NCBI GenBank assembly: GCA_035299085.1 | Contig: DATGXG010000036.1 | Span: 62,001 to 126,000, forward strand | DNA: 64,000 bases | Source of the DNA: Bacteroidales bacterium | GTDB lineage: Bacteria; Bacteroidota; Bacteroidia; Bacteroidales; UBA10428 | Reading direction: 5' to 3' | Shown here: in pieces, positions 1 to 9,467 of the stretch | How positions within the stretch are numbered: position 1 is the first letter of the stretch | Layout: each line of letters begins with the position of its first letter | Made by a program: the position numbers and the translations under genes | The notes under the pieces: model-generated | What the model saw: the letters and a program-made list of their open reading frames with translations, nothing else | What the model was told of the DNA's origin: nothing | Databases searched by the model: none

Positions 1-916
1 TGTCTCCGCTGACACGGGAAACCGGGTAGGCTCTCAGAATATTGCCGGTAACCGAATATTCAAGAGATGTTCCGTTTTCAAGAAAAACAAGACCCTGGAA
101 ATTCTGATTTTTCTTAATCGGATCGCTGAACATGATCTCAATATATTGCTCAGGCTGCTGGATTACTTTAACATCCATTACTTTATAATCGCCCAGGGCG
201 GGTATTTCAATCTCAAGCTGTCCTTTAAGATCTTTAAAATCACCTGATGCATCCCAGCTGATGATTACCGATCCCTTATTTTCCGTCCTCCTGACACTGT
301 CAACTGAAAAAATGAAAGATCTGCGATCATCGGATTGTTCCCACTTTAAATTGAGTTTTTGTTTATCCTGCTTTACAGTAAAATATTTTATAATATTCTC
401 TTTATCTATAACATCAGCGGTATTAACTATACCTTTAATCCGGTTCCAGACCAGGTCGTTTTCGTTCATTGTCTGATACCCTTCTTCGGAAACTGTCCAA
501 TCTTGCTTAACTACCGTAAATGAAAATGTGAATGTTTTAAGTTTTCTTTCAACCTTCACAAGGCTTCCAAGATCAAACCGGGCTTCATATTTTGTTCCGG
601 ATATCAGCTTTTCTGAAGGCCTGAATTCGAGAGTTCTTTTATCCACCCAGACAACCTGGCCCTTTATACCAGGGCTAAATTTAAATAAATCATTGTCTGC
701 CGGAGAGTTTGCCTCGCCTGCATGAACATTGTCTTCGGCCAGTACGACGCGAACAACTGATTCACATGAAATTGTGCCTGAAGTAAAAGCACTGATTTTT
801 TCAGTGAAAGCAGGATTAAATCCTTTTTCCGCTTTTTTACATTGTGACAGGGACAAAACAATAATGCTCAGCAAAATAATTTTGCTGAAATTGAAAAGAG
901 CATTCAGCATTTTCAT
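1..916 (-). CDS. Alpha-2-macroglobulin-like lipoprotein, N-terminal part (partial)
   Basis: The first 305 codons of a long exported protein; the reading frame runs off the left edge with no stop. It begins MKMLNALFNF, has a hydrophobic stretch at residues 12-23 and a lipobox-like LSQC ending at Cys26, so it is probably an outer-membrane lipoprotein. The next part contains a beta-sandwich pattern (around LEFRPSEKLISGTKYEA) typical of the start of the long bacterial alpha-2-macroglobulin homologues of Bacteroidota, which are thought to trap proteases in the periplasm. The thioester and bait region would lie outside the window, so the family call rests on the N-terminal pattern only. An Ig-like-domain lipoprotein is the main alternative. 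Confidence 0.55.
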   Translation of the reverse strand, partial: MKMLNALFNFSKIILLSIIVLSLSQCKKAEKGFNPAFTEKISAFTSGTISCESVVRVVLAEDNVHAGEANSPADNDLFKFSPGIKGQVVWVDKRTLEFRPSEKLISGTKYEARFDLGSLVKVERKLKTFTFSFTVVKQDWTVSEEGYQTMNENDLVWNRIKGIVNTADVIDKENIIKYFTVKQDKQKLNLKWEQSDDRRSFIFSVDSVRRTENKGSVIISWDASGDFKDLKGQLEIEIPALGDYKVMDVKVIQQPEQYIEIMFSDPIKKNQNFQGLVFLENGTSLEYSVTGNILRAYPVSRVSGD

Positions 917-958
917 AAGACAGGTTTATGGTTTGAAAAATCTCGAATTAACAAGCAA

Positions 959-2215
959 TTAATGGTTTACAGCCACCATCCTGTACAATTTGTCGGCTCG
1001 CCTTGCTTTGCGCTTAACCTGTAAAGAAAATTTCTCTCCTGCCTTAGCTTCACTGATCGTTCCGTTATCCCCCCTGATTTCCCCTACATCCTGTTCTATA
1101 ACACCTGTAGTTGGTCCTGTAATAAATATACTGTCCCCTGTTTTTATTGTACCTGATTCACAAAGAAATTCGGCCACCCCGATTTTCGGGAAATAATTCA
1201 CGCACTTGGCAGTGTACACTTTTTTTGATGTAGCCCTTGAGCCATAAACATGGCTCCAGGAACCCAATCGTTGCCCCAGGTAATAACCATCCCAGAAGCC
1301 ACGGTTAAAGACTCCTGAAAGTCGTTCCTGCCATACAGCTATTTTTTCTTCTGAATAGGTATTGTCAATTATACTGTTTATAGCCTGATTATAACATTCC
1401 GTAACTATTTTTACATATTCTGGAGAGCGCGCACGACCTTCGATTTTAAGTACTTTCACTCCTGCATCAAGTATTTTGTTAATGAAATGGATTGTGCAGA
1501 GGTCTTTGGGGGACATGATATACTCATTGTCGATTTCCATTTCAAAGCCGGTTTCCATATCACTAACCCTGTAACTTCTTCTGCAATCCTGCAGGCACTC
1601 ACCACGGTTGGCAGAATGATTATGATTGTGAAGGCTCAGGTAACATTTGCCAGAAATCGCCATACATAAAGCACCGTGTGCAAACATTTCCAGCCGTATA
1701 GGGTTACCTGAGGGACCGGTAATATTATCAATCTGAATCTGTTCTGAAATGGCTTTTACCTGTTCAAGGTTAAGTTCTCTTGCCAGTACGGCAACATCAG
1801 CAAAATGTGAATAAAACTGAAGTGATTCGATATTGCTGATGTTAACCTGGGTGGAAAGGTGAACTTCCATTCCTTTTTTAAATGCATAGTTAATGGCAGC
1901 CTGGTCCGCGGCAATGATCGCGCTTACCCCGTTATCATATGCCTGGTCCACCATTATTTTCATTTCCTCAAGATCGCGGTCATAAAAAACGATATTCAGT
2001 GTCAGGTATGCCTTCTTTCCGAATGCATGGCATATGCGCATAATCTTTTTAAGGTCATCTGCAGTAAAATTGATTGAGGATCTTGCCCTCATATTCAGCT
2101 TACCCAGACCGAAATACACTGAATCTGCACCTGATTCAATAGCGGCCGTAAGCGATTCAAATGAACCAACCGGGACCATCAGGTCAATCTCTTTTCTTGT
2201 TAAATTACCTGTCAA
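959..2215 (-). CDS. U32 family protein (TrhP/RlhA-type RNA hydroxylation family)
   Basis: A 418-residue protein of the peptidase-U32 family. Proteins of this family once called collagenases are now known to include TrhP and RlhA, which hydroxylate tRNA U34 or 23S rRNA. Seen here: an opening LMVPVGSFESL, a TIM-barrel-like N-terminal half, and four cysteines at about residues 184, 191, 207 and 211 that match the family's iron-sulfur cluster ligands. A C-terminal small beta domain (about 330-410) is rich in Lys and Arg, as expected for RNA contact. The length is close to the short (TrhP-like) members, not the roughly 650-residue RlhA type, but which RNA it modifies cannot be told from sequence. 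It reads toward the macroglobulin-like gene, with 42 bp between them. Confidence 0.85.
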   Translation of the reverse strand: MTGNLTRKEIDLMVPVGSFESLTAAIESGADSVYFGLGKLNMRARSSINFTADDLKKIMRICHAFGKKAYLTLNIVFYDRDLEEMKIMVDQAYDNGVSAIIAADQAAINYAFKKGMEVHLSTQVNISNIESLQFYSHFADVAVLARELNLEQVKAISEQIQIDNITGPSGNPIRLEMFAHGALCMAISGKCYLSLHNHNHSANRGECLQDCRRSYRVSDMETGFEMEIDNEYIMSPKDLCTIHFINKILDAGVKVLKIEGRARSPEYVKIVTECYNQAINSIIDNTYSEEKIAVWQERLSGVFNRGFWDGYYLGQRLGSWSHVYGSRATSKKVYTAKCVNYFPKIGVAEFLCESGTIKTGDSIFITGPTTGVIEQDVGEIRGDNGTISEAKAGEKFSLQVKRKARRADKLYRMVAVNH

Positions 2216-2232
2216 CTTTAAAATTTTTAACC

Positions 2233-2610
2233 TTACTTGAAGAACTCTTTTATCGCTCCCCAGTAGTAATCATTCCACCCTTCAAGAAAATCGTCGAACT
2301 CTTCATCTGGTACATTCGTGTGCTCAAGAAGAACTCTTGTACCTTCCTTATGAGCTTTCAAATCAATTGTCACAAGGGATTGTTCGGGACTGTCACCAAA
2401 ATACCATTCCTGCACCAATTGCTGGTTTTCAACAATTTTCAGATTCCGTCCGGCTATGTCTCCGTCAAAAATGGAAAATTCAGTTCCTTCCTTTGCTTCC
2501 ATCTGTGCCGGGTAACCGCTCCATAATTCAATTGTAAACGGATTAGTGATAGCTGCAAACACTTCTTCAGGCGAAGCATTAACTAAATAATGTTGTCTGA
2601 TTGTCTTCAT
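2233..2610 (-). CDS. START/SRPBCC-fold protein (AHSA1-like)
   Basis: A 125-residue single-domain protein. The opening MKTIRQHYLVNASPEEVFAA and the pattern 'F-x2-I-T-N-P-x2-I-x2-W-S' followed by G-T-E-F-S-I-F-D-G-D-I-x-G are those of the activator-of-Hsp90-ATPase-1-like branch of the SRPBCC superfamily, with the expected C-terminal helix (W-N-D-Y-Y-W-G-A-I). Members bind hydrophobic ligands or act as small helper proteins; the ligand is unknown. It is cytoplasmic, with no signal peptide. It lies 17 bp upstream of the U32 gene on the same strand, so the two may be co-transcribed, but no functional link is known to me. Confidence 0.8.
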   Translation of the reverse strand: MKTIRQHYLVNASPEEVFAAITNPFTIELWSGYPAQMEAKEGTEFSIFDGDIAGRNLKIVENQQLVQEWYFGDSPEQSLVTIDLKAHKEGTRVLLEHTNVPDEEFDDFLEGWNDYYWGAIKEFFK

Positions 2611-2697
2611 AAACTAAAAAAACACAGTTATATAATTGATTTAATGCGGATAATAGCTTATGTAATTATTGTGTATAACACCGGGTTTAACTTCACA

Positions 2698-2763
2698 TTA
2701 ATAATCGCAATTATATAATAAAATTACAAATCTCTTGATTATTTTAGCTATTGCGATAATTAA
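2698..2763. repeat. Inverted repeat in the rsgA upstream region
   Basis: TTAATAATCGCAAT (2698-2711) and ATTGCGATAATTAA (2750-2763) are reverse complements over 14 bp with one mismatch, separated by 38 bp. The right arm ends 15 bp before the GTG start of rsgA. It could be a pair of operator half-sites or a weak AU-rich stem in the leader; no T-run follows, so it is not a terminator. Confidence 0.4.
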
Positions 2764-2778
2764 ATTTTCGGATATTCA

Positions 2779-3705
2779 GTGAAAACAGGGCTTGTAATAA
2801 AATCAACCGGCAGCTGGTATACGGTGAAAACGGATATCGGATACATGAAATGTAAGCTGAAAGGTTCATTCCGGGCCAAAAATATGAAAAATACAAATCC
2901 TGTCGCAGTTGGTGACCATGTAATAGTTGATGAAAGCGACAGGCATACTGCTGTAATAAGCGAAATTAAACCCAGGAAAAACTATATTATCAGGAAGTCG
3001 ACCAACCTTTCAAGGGAAACGCAGATTATAGCCGCCAATCTCGACCAGTTAATGCTGATGTTTACCCTTGATTTTCCTGAAACTCCGCTTGAATTCGTTG
3101 ACCGGTTTCTTGTGGCTGCTGAGGCATATCATATTCCCGCGGTTCTTCTGATAAATAAAATTGATCTGTATGACGAAGAAAAGCAAAACAGGCTTTCTCA
3201 GGTAAGGAAAATCTATGAATACGCCGGTTACAGAGTTATCGCAATGTCAGTCACAGAGCAGATTAATATTCAGGAAACATCACTTTTGTTGAAAGAAAAA
3301 GTAAGCCTTCTTTCAGGTAATTCAGGAATAGGGAAAACAAGCCTGATTAATCTGCTGGTTCCTGGCCTCAGCCTGAAAACCAATGACATTTCATGGTATC
3401 ACCAGGCAGGCAAGCATACAACAACCTATCCTGAAATGATTGAAATATGGCCTGAATCTTATCTTATTGATACGCCAGGCCTTCGGGGATTCGGAATAAC
3501 GGACCTTGACCGTAATGAAATCGGTTTATATTTCACCGATATTTTCCGATTATCACGCAACTGCCAGTTCTATAACTGCACGCACATTCATGAACCTAAC
3601 TGCGCAGTCCTGGAAGCCCTGGAGAAAGGAATTCTTAATGAATCAAGATACAGAAGCTATTTTAATATTTTCAACGACACGGATGAAAAATACAGGTTAG
3701 GGTAA
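2779..3705 (+). CDS. rsgA: Ribosome small-subunit-dependent GTPase A
   Basis: A 308-residue circularly permuted GTPase that matures the 30S ribosomal subunit. An N-terminal OB fold (about 1-70) is followed by the G4 motif NKID (126-129), then the P-loop GNSGIGKTS (180-188) and G3 DTPG (231-234). This permuted order is the hallmark of the family. The C-terminal zinc site is intact: Cys262, Cys267, His269, Cys275. The start is GTG; no in-frame ATG precedes it and the N-terminal KTGLVIKSTGSWYTV is the expected first strand of the OB fold. Length is normal. Transcribed away from the SRPBCC gene across a 168-bp AT-rich gap carrying an inverted repeat. Confidence 0.96.
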   Translation: MKTGLVIKSTGSWYTVKTDIGYMKCKLKGSFRAKNMKNTNPVAVGDHVIVDESDRHTAVISEIKPRKNYIIRKSTNLSRETQIIAANLDQLMLMFTLDFPETPLEFVDRFLVAAEAYHIPAVLLINKIDLYDEEKQNRLSQVRKIYEYAGYRVIAMSVTEQINIQETSLLLKEKVSLLSGNSGIGKTSLINLLVPGLSLKTNDISWYHQAGKHTTTYPEMIEIWPESYLIDTPGLRGFGITDLDRNEIGLYFTDIFRLSRNCQFYNCTHIHEPNCAVLEALEKGILNESRYRSYFNIFNDTDEKYRLG

Positions 3706-3785
3706 TGGTGTTTAAAGAATTTTCTATTTGGCTGATGTAACATCAGGAATATTTCATACTTTGATTGACTTATTTTCACACCCGG

Positions 3786-6602
3786 ATGATGAAAAAGTAC
3801 ACCCTCTATTTCATTATTACAACGCTGGTAATCATCTTGTTAAATATATACTTCAGTCTTACGATATATTTTAACCAGATTTCATTCCAGCGGAGTATCT
3901 TATTAGGACAATCTGCAGCCAGTACGGCGGAAATTGACAAAGCCCTGATGAAATTCGACAATGAAGTCAACGCTTTATTATTTTCCAATGTCATTTTAAG
4001 TGTCAATATGACAAGTGATGACATTAACCAGGACGGGATCAGAAGCCTTGAAATGTTGTTTTCAAATAATAACGGACTGATAAGGGAAATCCATATATAC
4101 GACAGGAACAACAATGTATTGAATCTTACATACAACAAGCGGAATAAGTTACTGATCGACCCCTATGTTACTCAGCATACCTTCGATCTGGCTGAAAAGG
4201 AATCCATTAAGCGTGCCGGTAATTATTACGAAAGAAAATTTCCCGTTTTCAAAGGCAATGAACTGGTTTCGAACATTGTTTTTGAATTGGATCTTTCCAG
4301 CTTTTTTGCATCGGAACTGAATAAGAATTTCCATGATAATGCCTTTTCACAATGGGTTGTCAACAGTGATGGCAAAATAATTTTCAGCAATACCGACAGC
4401 AGCTTTAGCCTGACAGACAGTCTTTTGTTAAAAGATCAGGCCCTGCGACAGGAATCAGGATTTCTGAAGCACAAGATGATCTTTCGTGGTAAAAAGGAAT
4501 CATTTTACTCCGCTTACAGTCCGGTAACCCTGCTTAATGATAAATTCTGTGTTGTTTATTCAATGCGGAAATCGTTTGTTTTTGACCTTGTTTTAAACAA
4601 AGTAATCATTGCCGGTGTTTTCAGTACCCTTATCATGATTCTTTTTCTTCTCATTTTAATGGGGAAACTGGGAAGAAATCTTTCATTAAAGCAAAAATCG
4701 GATAACGAGCTGGCCGGTTTGCAGTCGATATTTGACAATCTGCCTGTAGGAATTATGGTTCTCGACCAGGATCACCAGGTAAAAATAATCAATCAGACAG
4801 CCCGTGAAATGTTGCTTCTGAACAAGGAAGATTCAATTCAGGGAAAAAACCTGACAGACCGGTTTATGCTTTCAAGAGATTATTACGATGCATCTGAAGA
4901 CACATCATTTGACAGCAGCCAGTTTGTTTTATACAGGCACGAAGGTGAAGAAGTAGCTGTTTATAAAAAAGATCTTCCTTTTGTTGTGAATAATGAAGAG
5001 CATATATTAAGTGCTTTCGTTGATGTGACTCCGATTGAAAAGGCCAGAAAATATGAAGCTGCTTCAAATACGGCTAAATCTGAATTCCTGGCGAAAATGA
5101 GCCATGAGATAAGAACTCCCATGAACGGAATAATTGGCATGACTGAAGCGCTTGACCAGGAAAATCTTACTCAGAATCAAAAGGAATATGTACAGATTGT
5201 TAAGCGGTCTGCAGATGTATTGCTAACTCTTATTGATGATATCCTCGATTTTTCAAAGATAGAAGCAGGCAAAATGCAGCTTGAGGAAATACCCTTTAAA
5301 CTTCGCGAGGAAGTCAAATTGTCCGTTGACCTGTTCAAACCTATTATCGAGGAAAAAAAGCTCGGATTTTCGCTTAAAATCAATCCCGAAGTACCCGAAA
5401 ATATTATCGGGGATCCCTTCCGGTTACGCCAGGTTTTATCGAACCTCATAAGCAATGCGGTAAAGTTTACCCATGAAGGTGAAATAGCTGTAGGTATTGA
5501 ACTTGAAGAAGAATATAATAACAATATCACTCTCCTGTTTTATGTGGATGATACAGGAGTTGGAATAGCAAGGAATAAAATTGAAACCATTTTCAATTCA
5601 TTTACACAGGCTGAAGAATCCACCTCCCGTAAATACGGAGGATCAGGATTGGGAACTACAATTGCCAAGCAGCTTGTCACTCTTATGCATGGTGAAATCT
5701 GGGTTCAGAGTCCTTCGCCGATTTCGACAAATCAGGTGTATCCCGGTTCACGCTTCAGTTTTACAATTGAAGTTTACTCCAATGAGAAGTTGTTAAAGCC
5801 CTTGCATCATGAGAAAATTCTTTCATTTTCAGAAATACATGCACTTATCATTGGAGCTCAGGGCAATCAACAATTCCTTAAGATGCTCGATTTTGAAAAG
5901 ATAGGTTATGATGTAATTGAATACAGACCTGAAACGGCTTCATCGCTTGAGGAGACGCTGCGAATAAATGCCCCCGGTTATCATATGCTTATCATTCTGG
6001 ATGAACCCGGAATGAGCGGTTTATCCGTTGCCAAATATCTTAAGGATTCGAAGCTGGCGGATCAGTTTGTTATTATTCTTTTCAGTAAGAATCACAAAGT
6101 GGATAATTTCATTCAATCGCGCCGTTTTGGTGTTGATTACTACTTTTTTGAACCTTTAGAACAGAATGATTTCCTTAAGAGCCTGACGGAATCATTTCCG
6201 TATGCAAAAAGCTTACAGCGTGATTCCGTGAGGAAAGTAAAGTCAGTTTTAAATATACTGGTGGCTGAAGACAACGAAATCAACATCCGGGTTGCACAAA
6301 CGATATTCAGCAATTTAGGATACACGATTGACGTGGCAAAAAACGGGTCAGAGGCAGCAGAAAAGGTGAAAACACAAAACTACGATATTATTTTCATGGA
6401 TCTGGTTATGCCTGAAAAAGATGGAATCCAGGCCACTGTTGAAATAAGGGGCCTTGGTTACCAGATGCCTATTGTGGCCATGACTGCTACGGCGAATTCG
6501 AAAAGTAAGTCGAAAGCCATTTCATCCGGGATGAACGATTATATAGTTAAACCGGTCAGAACCGAGGTTATCCGGAACCTTCTGATAAAATGGTTTGCTT
6601 AA
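3786..6602 (+). CDS. Membrane hybrid sensor histidine kinase with two receiver domains
   Basis: A large membrane-bound hybrid kinase of about 938 residues. Order: transmembrane helix 1 (about 5-26), an extracytoplasmic sensor region of about 240 residues, transmembrane helix 2 (about 271-294), a PAS domain (about 310-420), HisKA with the phospho-acceptor in K-M-S-H-E-I-R-T-P (His about 440) and a HATPase domain with D-D-T-G-V-G-I and GGSGLG boxes. A degenerate receiver (about 690-815) and a complete C-terminal receiver with acidic pair ED and phospho-acceptor in F-M-D-L-V-M-P (Asp about 872) follow. An in-frame TTG lies at 3765, but the tandem ATGs at 3786 and 3789 directly precede the Lys-rich start of helix 1 and are preferred. 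It has no DNA-binding output, so it probably passes phosphate to an unlinked protein. The signal is unknown. Confidence 0.92.
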   Translation: MMKKYTLYFIITTLVIILLNIYFSLTIYFNQISFQRSILLGQSAASTAEIDKALMKFDNEVNALLFSNVILSVNMTSDDINQDGIRSLEMLFSNNNGLIREIHIYDRNNNVLNLTYNKRNKLLIDPYVTQHTFDLAEKESIKRAGNYYERKFPVFKGNELVSNIVFELDLSSFFASELNKNFHDNAFSQWVVNSDGKIIFSNTDSSFSLTDSLLLKDQALRQESGFLKHKMIFRGKKESFYSAYSPVTLLNDKFCVVYSMRKSFVFDLVLNKVIIAGVFSTLIMILFLLILMGKLGRNLSLKQKSDNELAGLQSIFDNLPVGIMVLDQDHQVKIINQTAREMLLLNKEDSIQGKNLTDRFMLSRDYYDASEDTSFDSSQFVLYRHEGEEVAVYKKDLPFVVNNEEHILSAFVDVTPIEKARKYEAASNTAKSEFLAKMSHEIRTPMNGIIGMTEALDQENLTQNQKEYVQIVKRSADVLLTLIDDILDFSKIEAGKMQLEEIPFKLREEVKLSVDLFKPIIEEKKLGFSLKINPEVPENIIGDPFRLRQVLSNLISNAVKFTHEGEIAVGIELEEEYNNNITLLFYVDDTGVGIARNKIETIFNSFTQAEESTSRKYGGSGLGTTIAKQLVTLMHGEIWVQSPSPISTNQVYPGSRFSFTIEVYSNEKLLKPLHHEKILSFSEIHALIIGAQGNQQFLKMLDFEKIGYDVIEYRPETASSLEETLRINAPGYHMLIILDEPGMSGLSVAKYLKDSKLADQFVIILFSKNHKVDNFIQSRRFGVDYYFFEPLEQNDFLKSLTESFPYAKSLQRDSVRKVKSVLNILVAEDNEINIRVAQTIFSNLGYTIDVAKNGSEAAEKVKTQNYDIIFMDLVMPEKDGIQATVEIRGLGYQMPIVAMTATANSKSKSKAISSGMNDYIVKPVRTEVIRNLLIKWFA

Positions 6603-6649
6603 ACAGGAATTGTATTTTTTAAATCAAACATCTGATATTTGACTGCTGA

Positions 6650-9409
6650 TCAATGGGCTTCCAGCCAGTTGTTTCCGATACCGATGTCGACAACCAGCGG
6701 AACGCTCAGACTCATCACGTTTTCCATCTCAAAGGTCACAATATCCTTAATCTTATCGATTTCGGTTGTATCCACATCAAGTATTAATTCGTCATGTACC
6801 TGTAATACAAGATAGGATCTGCAGTCATGCCTTAACCGTTTCTGAAGGTTAACCATGGCAAGTTTTATAATATCAGCTGCAGAACCCTGGATTGGCGCAT
6901 TAATAGCATTTCGTTCAGCAAAACCTCTTACAACAGCGTTTGCAGAGTGGATATCAGGAAGGAATCTCCGCCTGCCCATAATGGTTTCAACATATCCTTT
7001 TTCCTGGGCTTTCCTGATTGCGTTTTCCATATACAACTTAACTTTGGGAAACGAGCTGAAATAGCCCTGGATTAAAGCGCTTGCTTCAGAACGGCTGATA
7101 TTGAGTCGCTGAGACAAGCCGAAAGCTGAAATGCCGTAAATAATTCCAAAATTCGCTGTTTTAGCCTTGCTCCGCATTGAAGACGTCACTTCCTCTTCCG
7201 GTACTCTGAAGATTTTTGCAGCAGTTGAAACATGTATATCCGCATTATGGGCAAATGCATCAATCATATTTTCATCCTGGCTCAGATGGGCCATAAGACG
7301 CAGTTCAATCTGTGAATAGTCAGCAGATAGAAGAACGTTATTGCTGCTGCAGGGAATAAAGGCTTTGCGGATCTCTTTCCCTCTTTCATCACGGATGGGA
7401 ATATTCTGTAGATTCGGATTCCTTGAGCTTAATCTTCCTGTGCTTACCCAGGCCTGATCAAAGGAGGTATGGATCTTAACTGTCTTTTTATCAATAAGTT
7501 TCGGAAGCGCATCAACATATGTACTGAGCAGCTTTTGTAGCGCTCTGTAATCCAATATCTTGGTAACTATGGGATGTTTATCGGCCAGTTTGGCCAAAAC
7601 TTCTTCGCCCGTTGAATATTGTTTTGTTTTTGTTTTTTGAGTGCCCTCTGCGATCTGAAGTTTTTCAAACAAGATTTCCCCTAATTGCCGTGGAGAATTA
7701 AGATTGAATTTTCCACCCGCCAGGGAATAGATGGCATTTTCAATTTCATCAATATCTGTTTTCAATATGGCAGAATAGGCGCTAAGATTTTCCTGGCTTA
7801 TTTTAAAACCGGCATTTTCCATTTCTGCTAAAACCCTGATCAGAGGCATTTCAATTTTATATGCCAGGTCAGATAGTTTTTGCCTCTCTATTTCATTCTT
7901 AAGAATCGGGTAAAGCTGCCAGGTGATATCAGCATCCTCACATGCATATTCCTTAATGGTTTCAATGGCTACATCACGCATGTTTTTTTGTGAAGGGCCC
8001 TTTTTGCCGATAAGATCTTCGATAGGTACCATTTTATACCCTAAATGAATTTCGGCCAGGTACTCCAGGCTATGACGCAAATCAGGCTGAATAAGGTAAT
8101 GTGCTATCATGGTATCAAATACCTCACCCTCTACATTAACCTGGTAGTTCAAAAGAATCTGAATATCATATTTGATATTTTGGCCGATTTTTCTGATGCC
8201 CTTGTTTTCAAAAACATCTTTGAATTTCCATACAAGCCGGTTCGCCTCATGGGTATCAGCAGGCACAGGGATATAATAGGCCTCAAAATTTCTGAAACAA
8301 AAAGACATGCCGACTAATTCTGCTTCCCTGCAATTGATTCCGGTTGTTTCAGTATCAAAACAAAACTCAGTAAGGCCTGATAACCGGACAATAAAATTAT
8401 CGATATCTGTTTCAGTTTGCAAAACATGATATTGATGTGCAACTGTAAGTATTGACTTAAGATTATGCTGAGGCGGAGCGGTTACTTCCTGTGTGGCAAG
8501 TTCAAAAAGAGTTCCCTGCGCCGGGGCCTGCTCATTTTTAAAAACCCTTGTTGTTAAGGTTCTGAATTCTAAGAATTGAAACAATTCTCTGAGTTTATGC
8601 TCGTTTTTTGCTTTTAGTCTGAGACTTTGGAGTTCAACGTTCACTGGCACGTGTGTATGAATCGTTACCAGCTTATGCGACAAAAGAACTAGTTCCCTGT
8701 TCTCTTCAAGGCTTTGACGCTGCTTGGGTTTAAGTTCAGAAACATGATCAAGAAGGTTCTCCAGCGAATTATATTGCCGGATCAGGTCTCTTGCTGTTTT
8801 TTCTCCTATTCCTGGAGCTCCCGGCACATTATCCGAAGAATCTCCCCATAATGCGAGAATATCAATGACCTTGCAGGGATCATCGACTCCAAAAAATTCA
8901 TTAACCTGTTCTATTCCAAGTGTTTCATATTCCCCACCCGATCTTCCCGGCTTAAGCATTTTTATACGGTCAGTGACAAGTTGCATAAAATCTTTATCAG
9001 GGGTAACCATATAAGTCATAAAACCTTCAAGTTCAGCTGTTTTAGCAAGAGTTCCGATTACATCATCAGCCTCGTATCCGGGTATTTCAATTACAGGTAT
9101 GTTGAACCCTTCAAGAACCTGCTTGATAAAAGGCACCGATTTTTTGATCTCCTCGGGTGTCGACATGCGGTTAGCCTTATACTGGTCATATAGCTCATTT
9201 CTGAATGTAGGATCAGGAGGATCAAATACAACAGCAGCGTAATCAGGCTTTTCGCGGTTAAAAATATCTAATATGGTGGTTGTGAATCCGTAAATTGCAG
9301 AGGTATTAAGTCCTTTTGAATTAATCATCGGTCGATTAACGAAGGCATAATATGATCGGAATATTAACGCATAGGCGTCAAACAGGAATAAACGGGGTTT
9401 AGTTTCCAT
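6650..9409 (-). CDS. polA: DNA polymerase I
   Basis: A 919-residue replication and repair polymerase with all three domains: 5'-3' flap exonuclease (1 to about 290, with DAYALIFR near the start and G-Y-E-A-D-D-V-I-G), 3'-5' proofreading exonuclease (about 330-520) and polymerase (to the end). The proofreading site is intact (F-D-T-E-T-T-G gives the DxE pair). Polymerase motif A is D-Y-S-Q-I-E-L-R, motif B is R-S-K-A-K-T-A-N-F-G-I-I-Y-G and motif C is V-H-D-E-L. Length is normal. Its stop is 47 bp from the stop of the convergent hybrid kinase gene. Confidence 0.98.
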   Translation of the reverse strand: METKPRLFLFDAYALIFRSYYAFVNRPMINSKGLNTSAIYGFTTTILDIFNREKPDYAAVVFDPPDPTFRNELYDQYKANRMSTPEEIKKSVPFIKQVLEGFNIPVIEIPGYEADDVIGTLAKTAELEGFMTYMVTPDKDFMQLVTDRIKMLKPGRSGGEYETLGIEQVNEFFGVDDPCKVIDILALWGDSSDNVPGAPGIGEKTARDLIRQYNSLENLLDHVSELKPKQRQSLEENRELVLLSHKLVTIHTHVPVNVELQSLRLKAKNEHKLRELFQFLEFRTLTTRVFKNEQAPAQGTLFELATQEVTAPPQHNLKSILTVAHQYHVLQTETDIDNFIVRLSGLTEFCFDTETTGINCREAELVGMSFCFRNFEAYYIPVPADTHEANRLVWKFKDVFENKGIRKIGQNIKYDIQILLNYQVNVEGEVFDTMIAHYLIQPDLRHSLEYLAEIHLGYKMVPIEDLIGKKGPSQKNMRDVAIETIKEYACEDADITWQLYPILKNEIERQKLSDLAYKIEMPLIRVLAEMENAGFKISQENLSAYSAILKTDIDEIENAIYSLAGGKFNLNSPRQLGEILFEKLQIAEGTQKTKTKQYSTGEEVLAKLADKHPIVTKILDYRALQKLLSTYVDALPKLIDKKTVKIHTSFDQAWVSTGRLSSRNPNLQNIPIRDERGKEIRKAFIPCSSNNVLLSADYSQIELRLMAHLSQDENMIDAFAHNADIHVSTAAKIFRVPEEEVTSSMRSKAKTANFGIIYGISAFGLSQRLNISRSEASALIQGYFSSFPKVKLYMENAIRKAQEKGYVETIMGRRRFLPDIHSANAVVRGFAERNAINAPIQGSAADIIKLAMVNLQKRLRHDCRSYLVLQVHDELILDVDTTEIDKIKDIVTFEMENVMSLSVPLVVDIGIGNNWLEAH

Positions 9410-9420
9410 AGCTTATATTT

Positions 9421-9454
9421 AAAAACCGGTCGACTATTTCGCCACCGGCTTTTT
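9421..9454. terminator. Hairpin between the ArsR-type gene and polA
   Basis: AAAAACCGGT (9421-9430) pairs with ACCGGCTTTTT (9444-9454) except for one bulged C. On the minus strand the stem ends in five T residues just past the stop of the ArsR-type gene. It may partly separate that gene from polA, whose start codon lies at 9407-9409 just beyond it. Confidence 0.45.
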
Positions 9455-9467
9455 ATTACCGTAAAGA

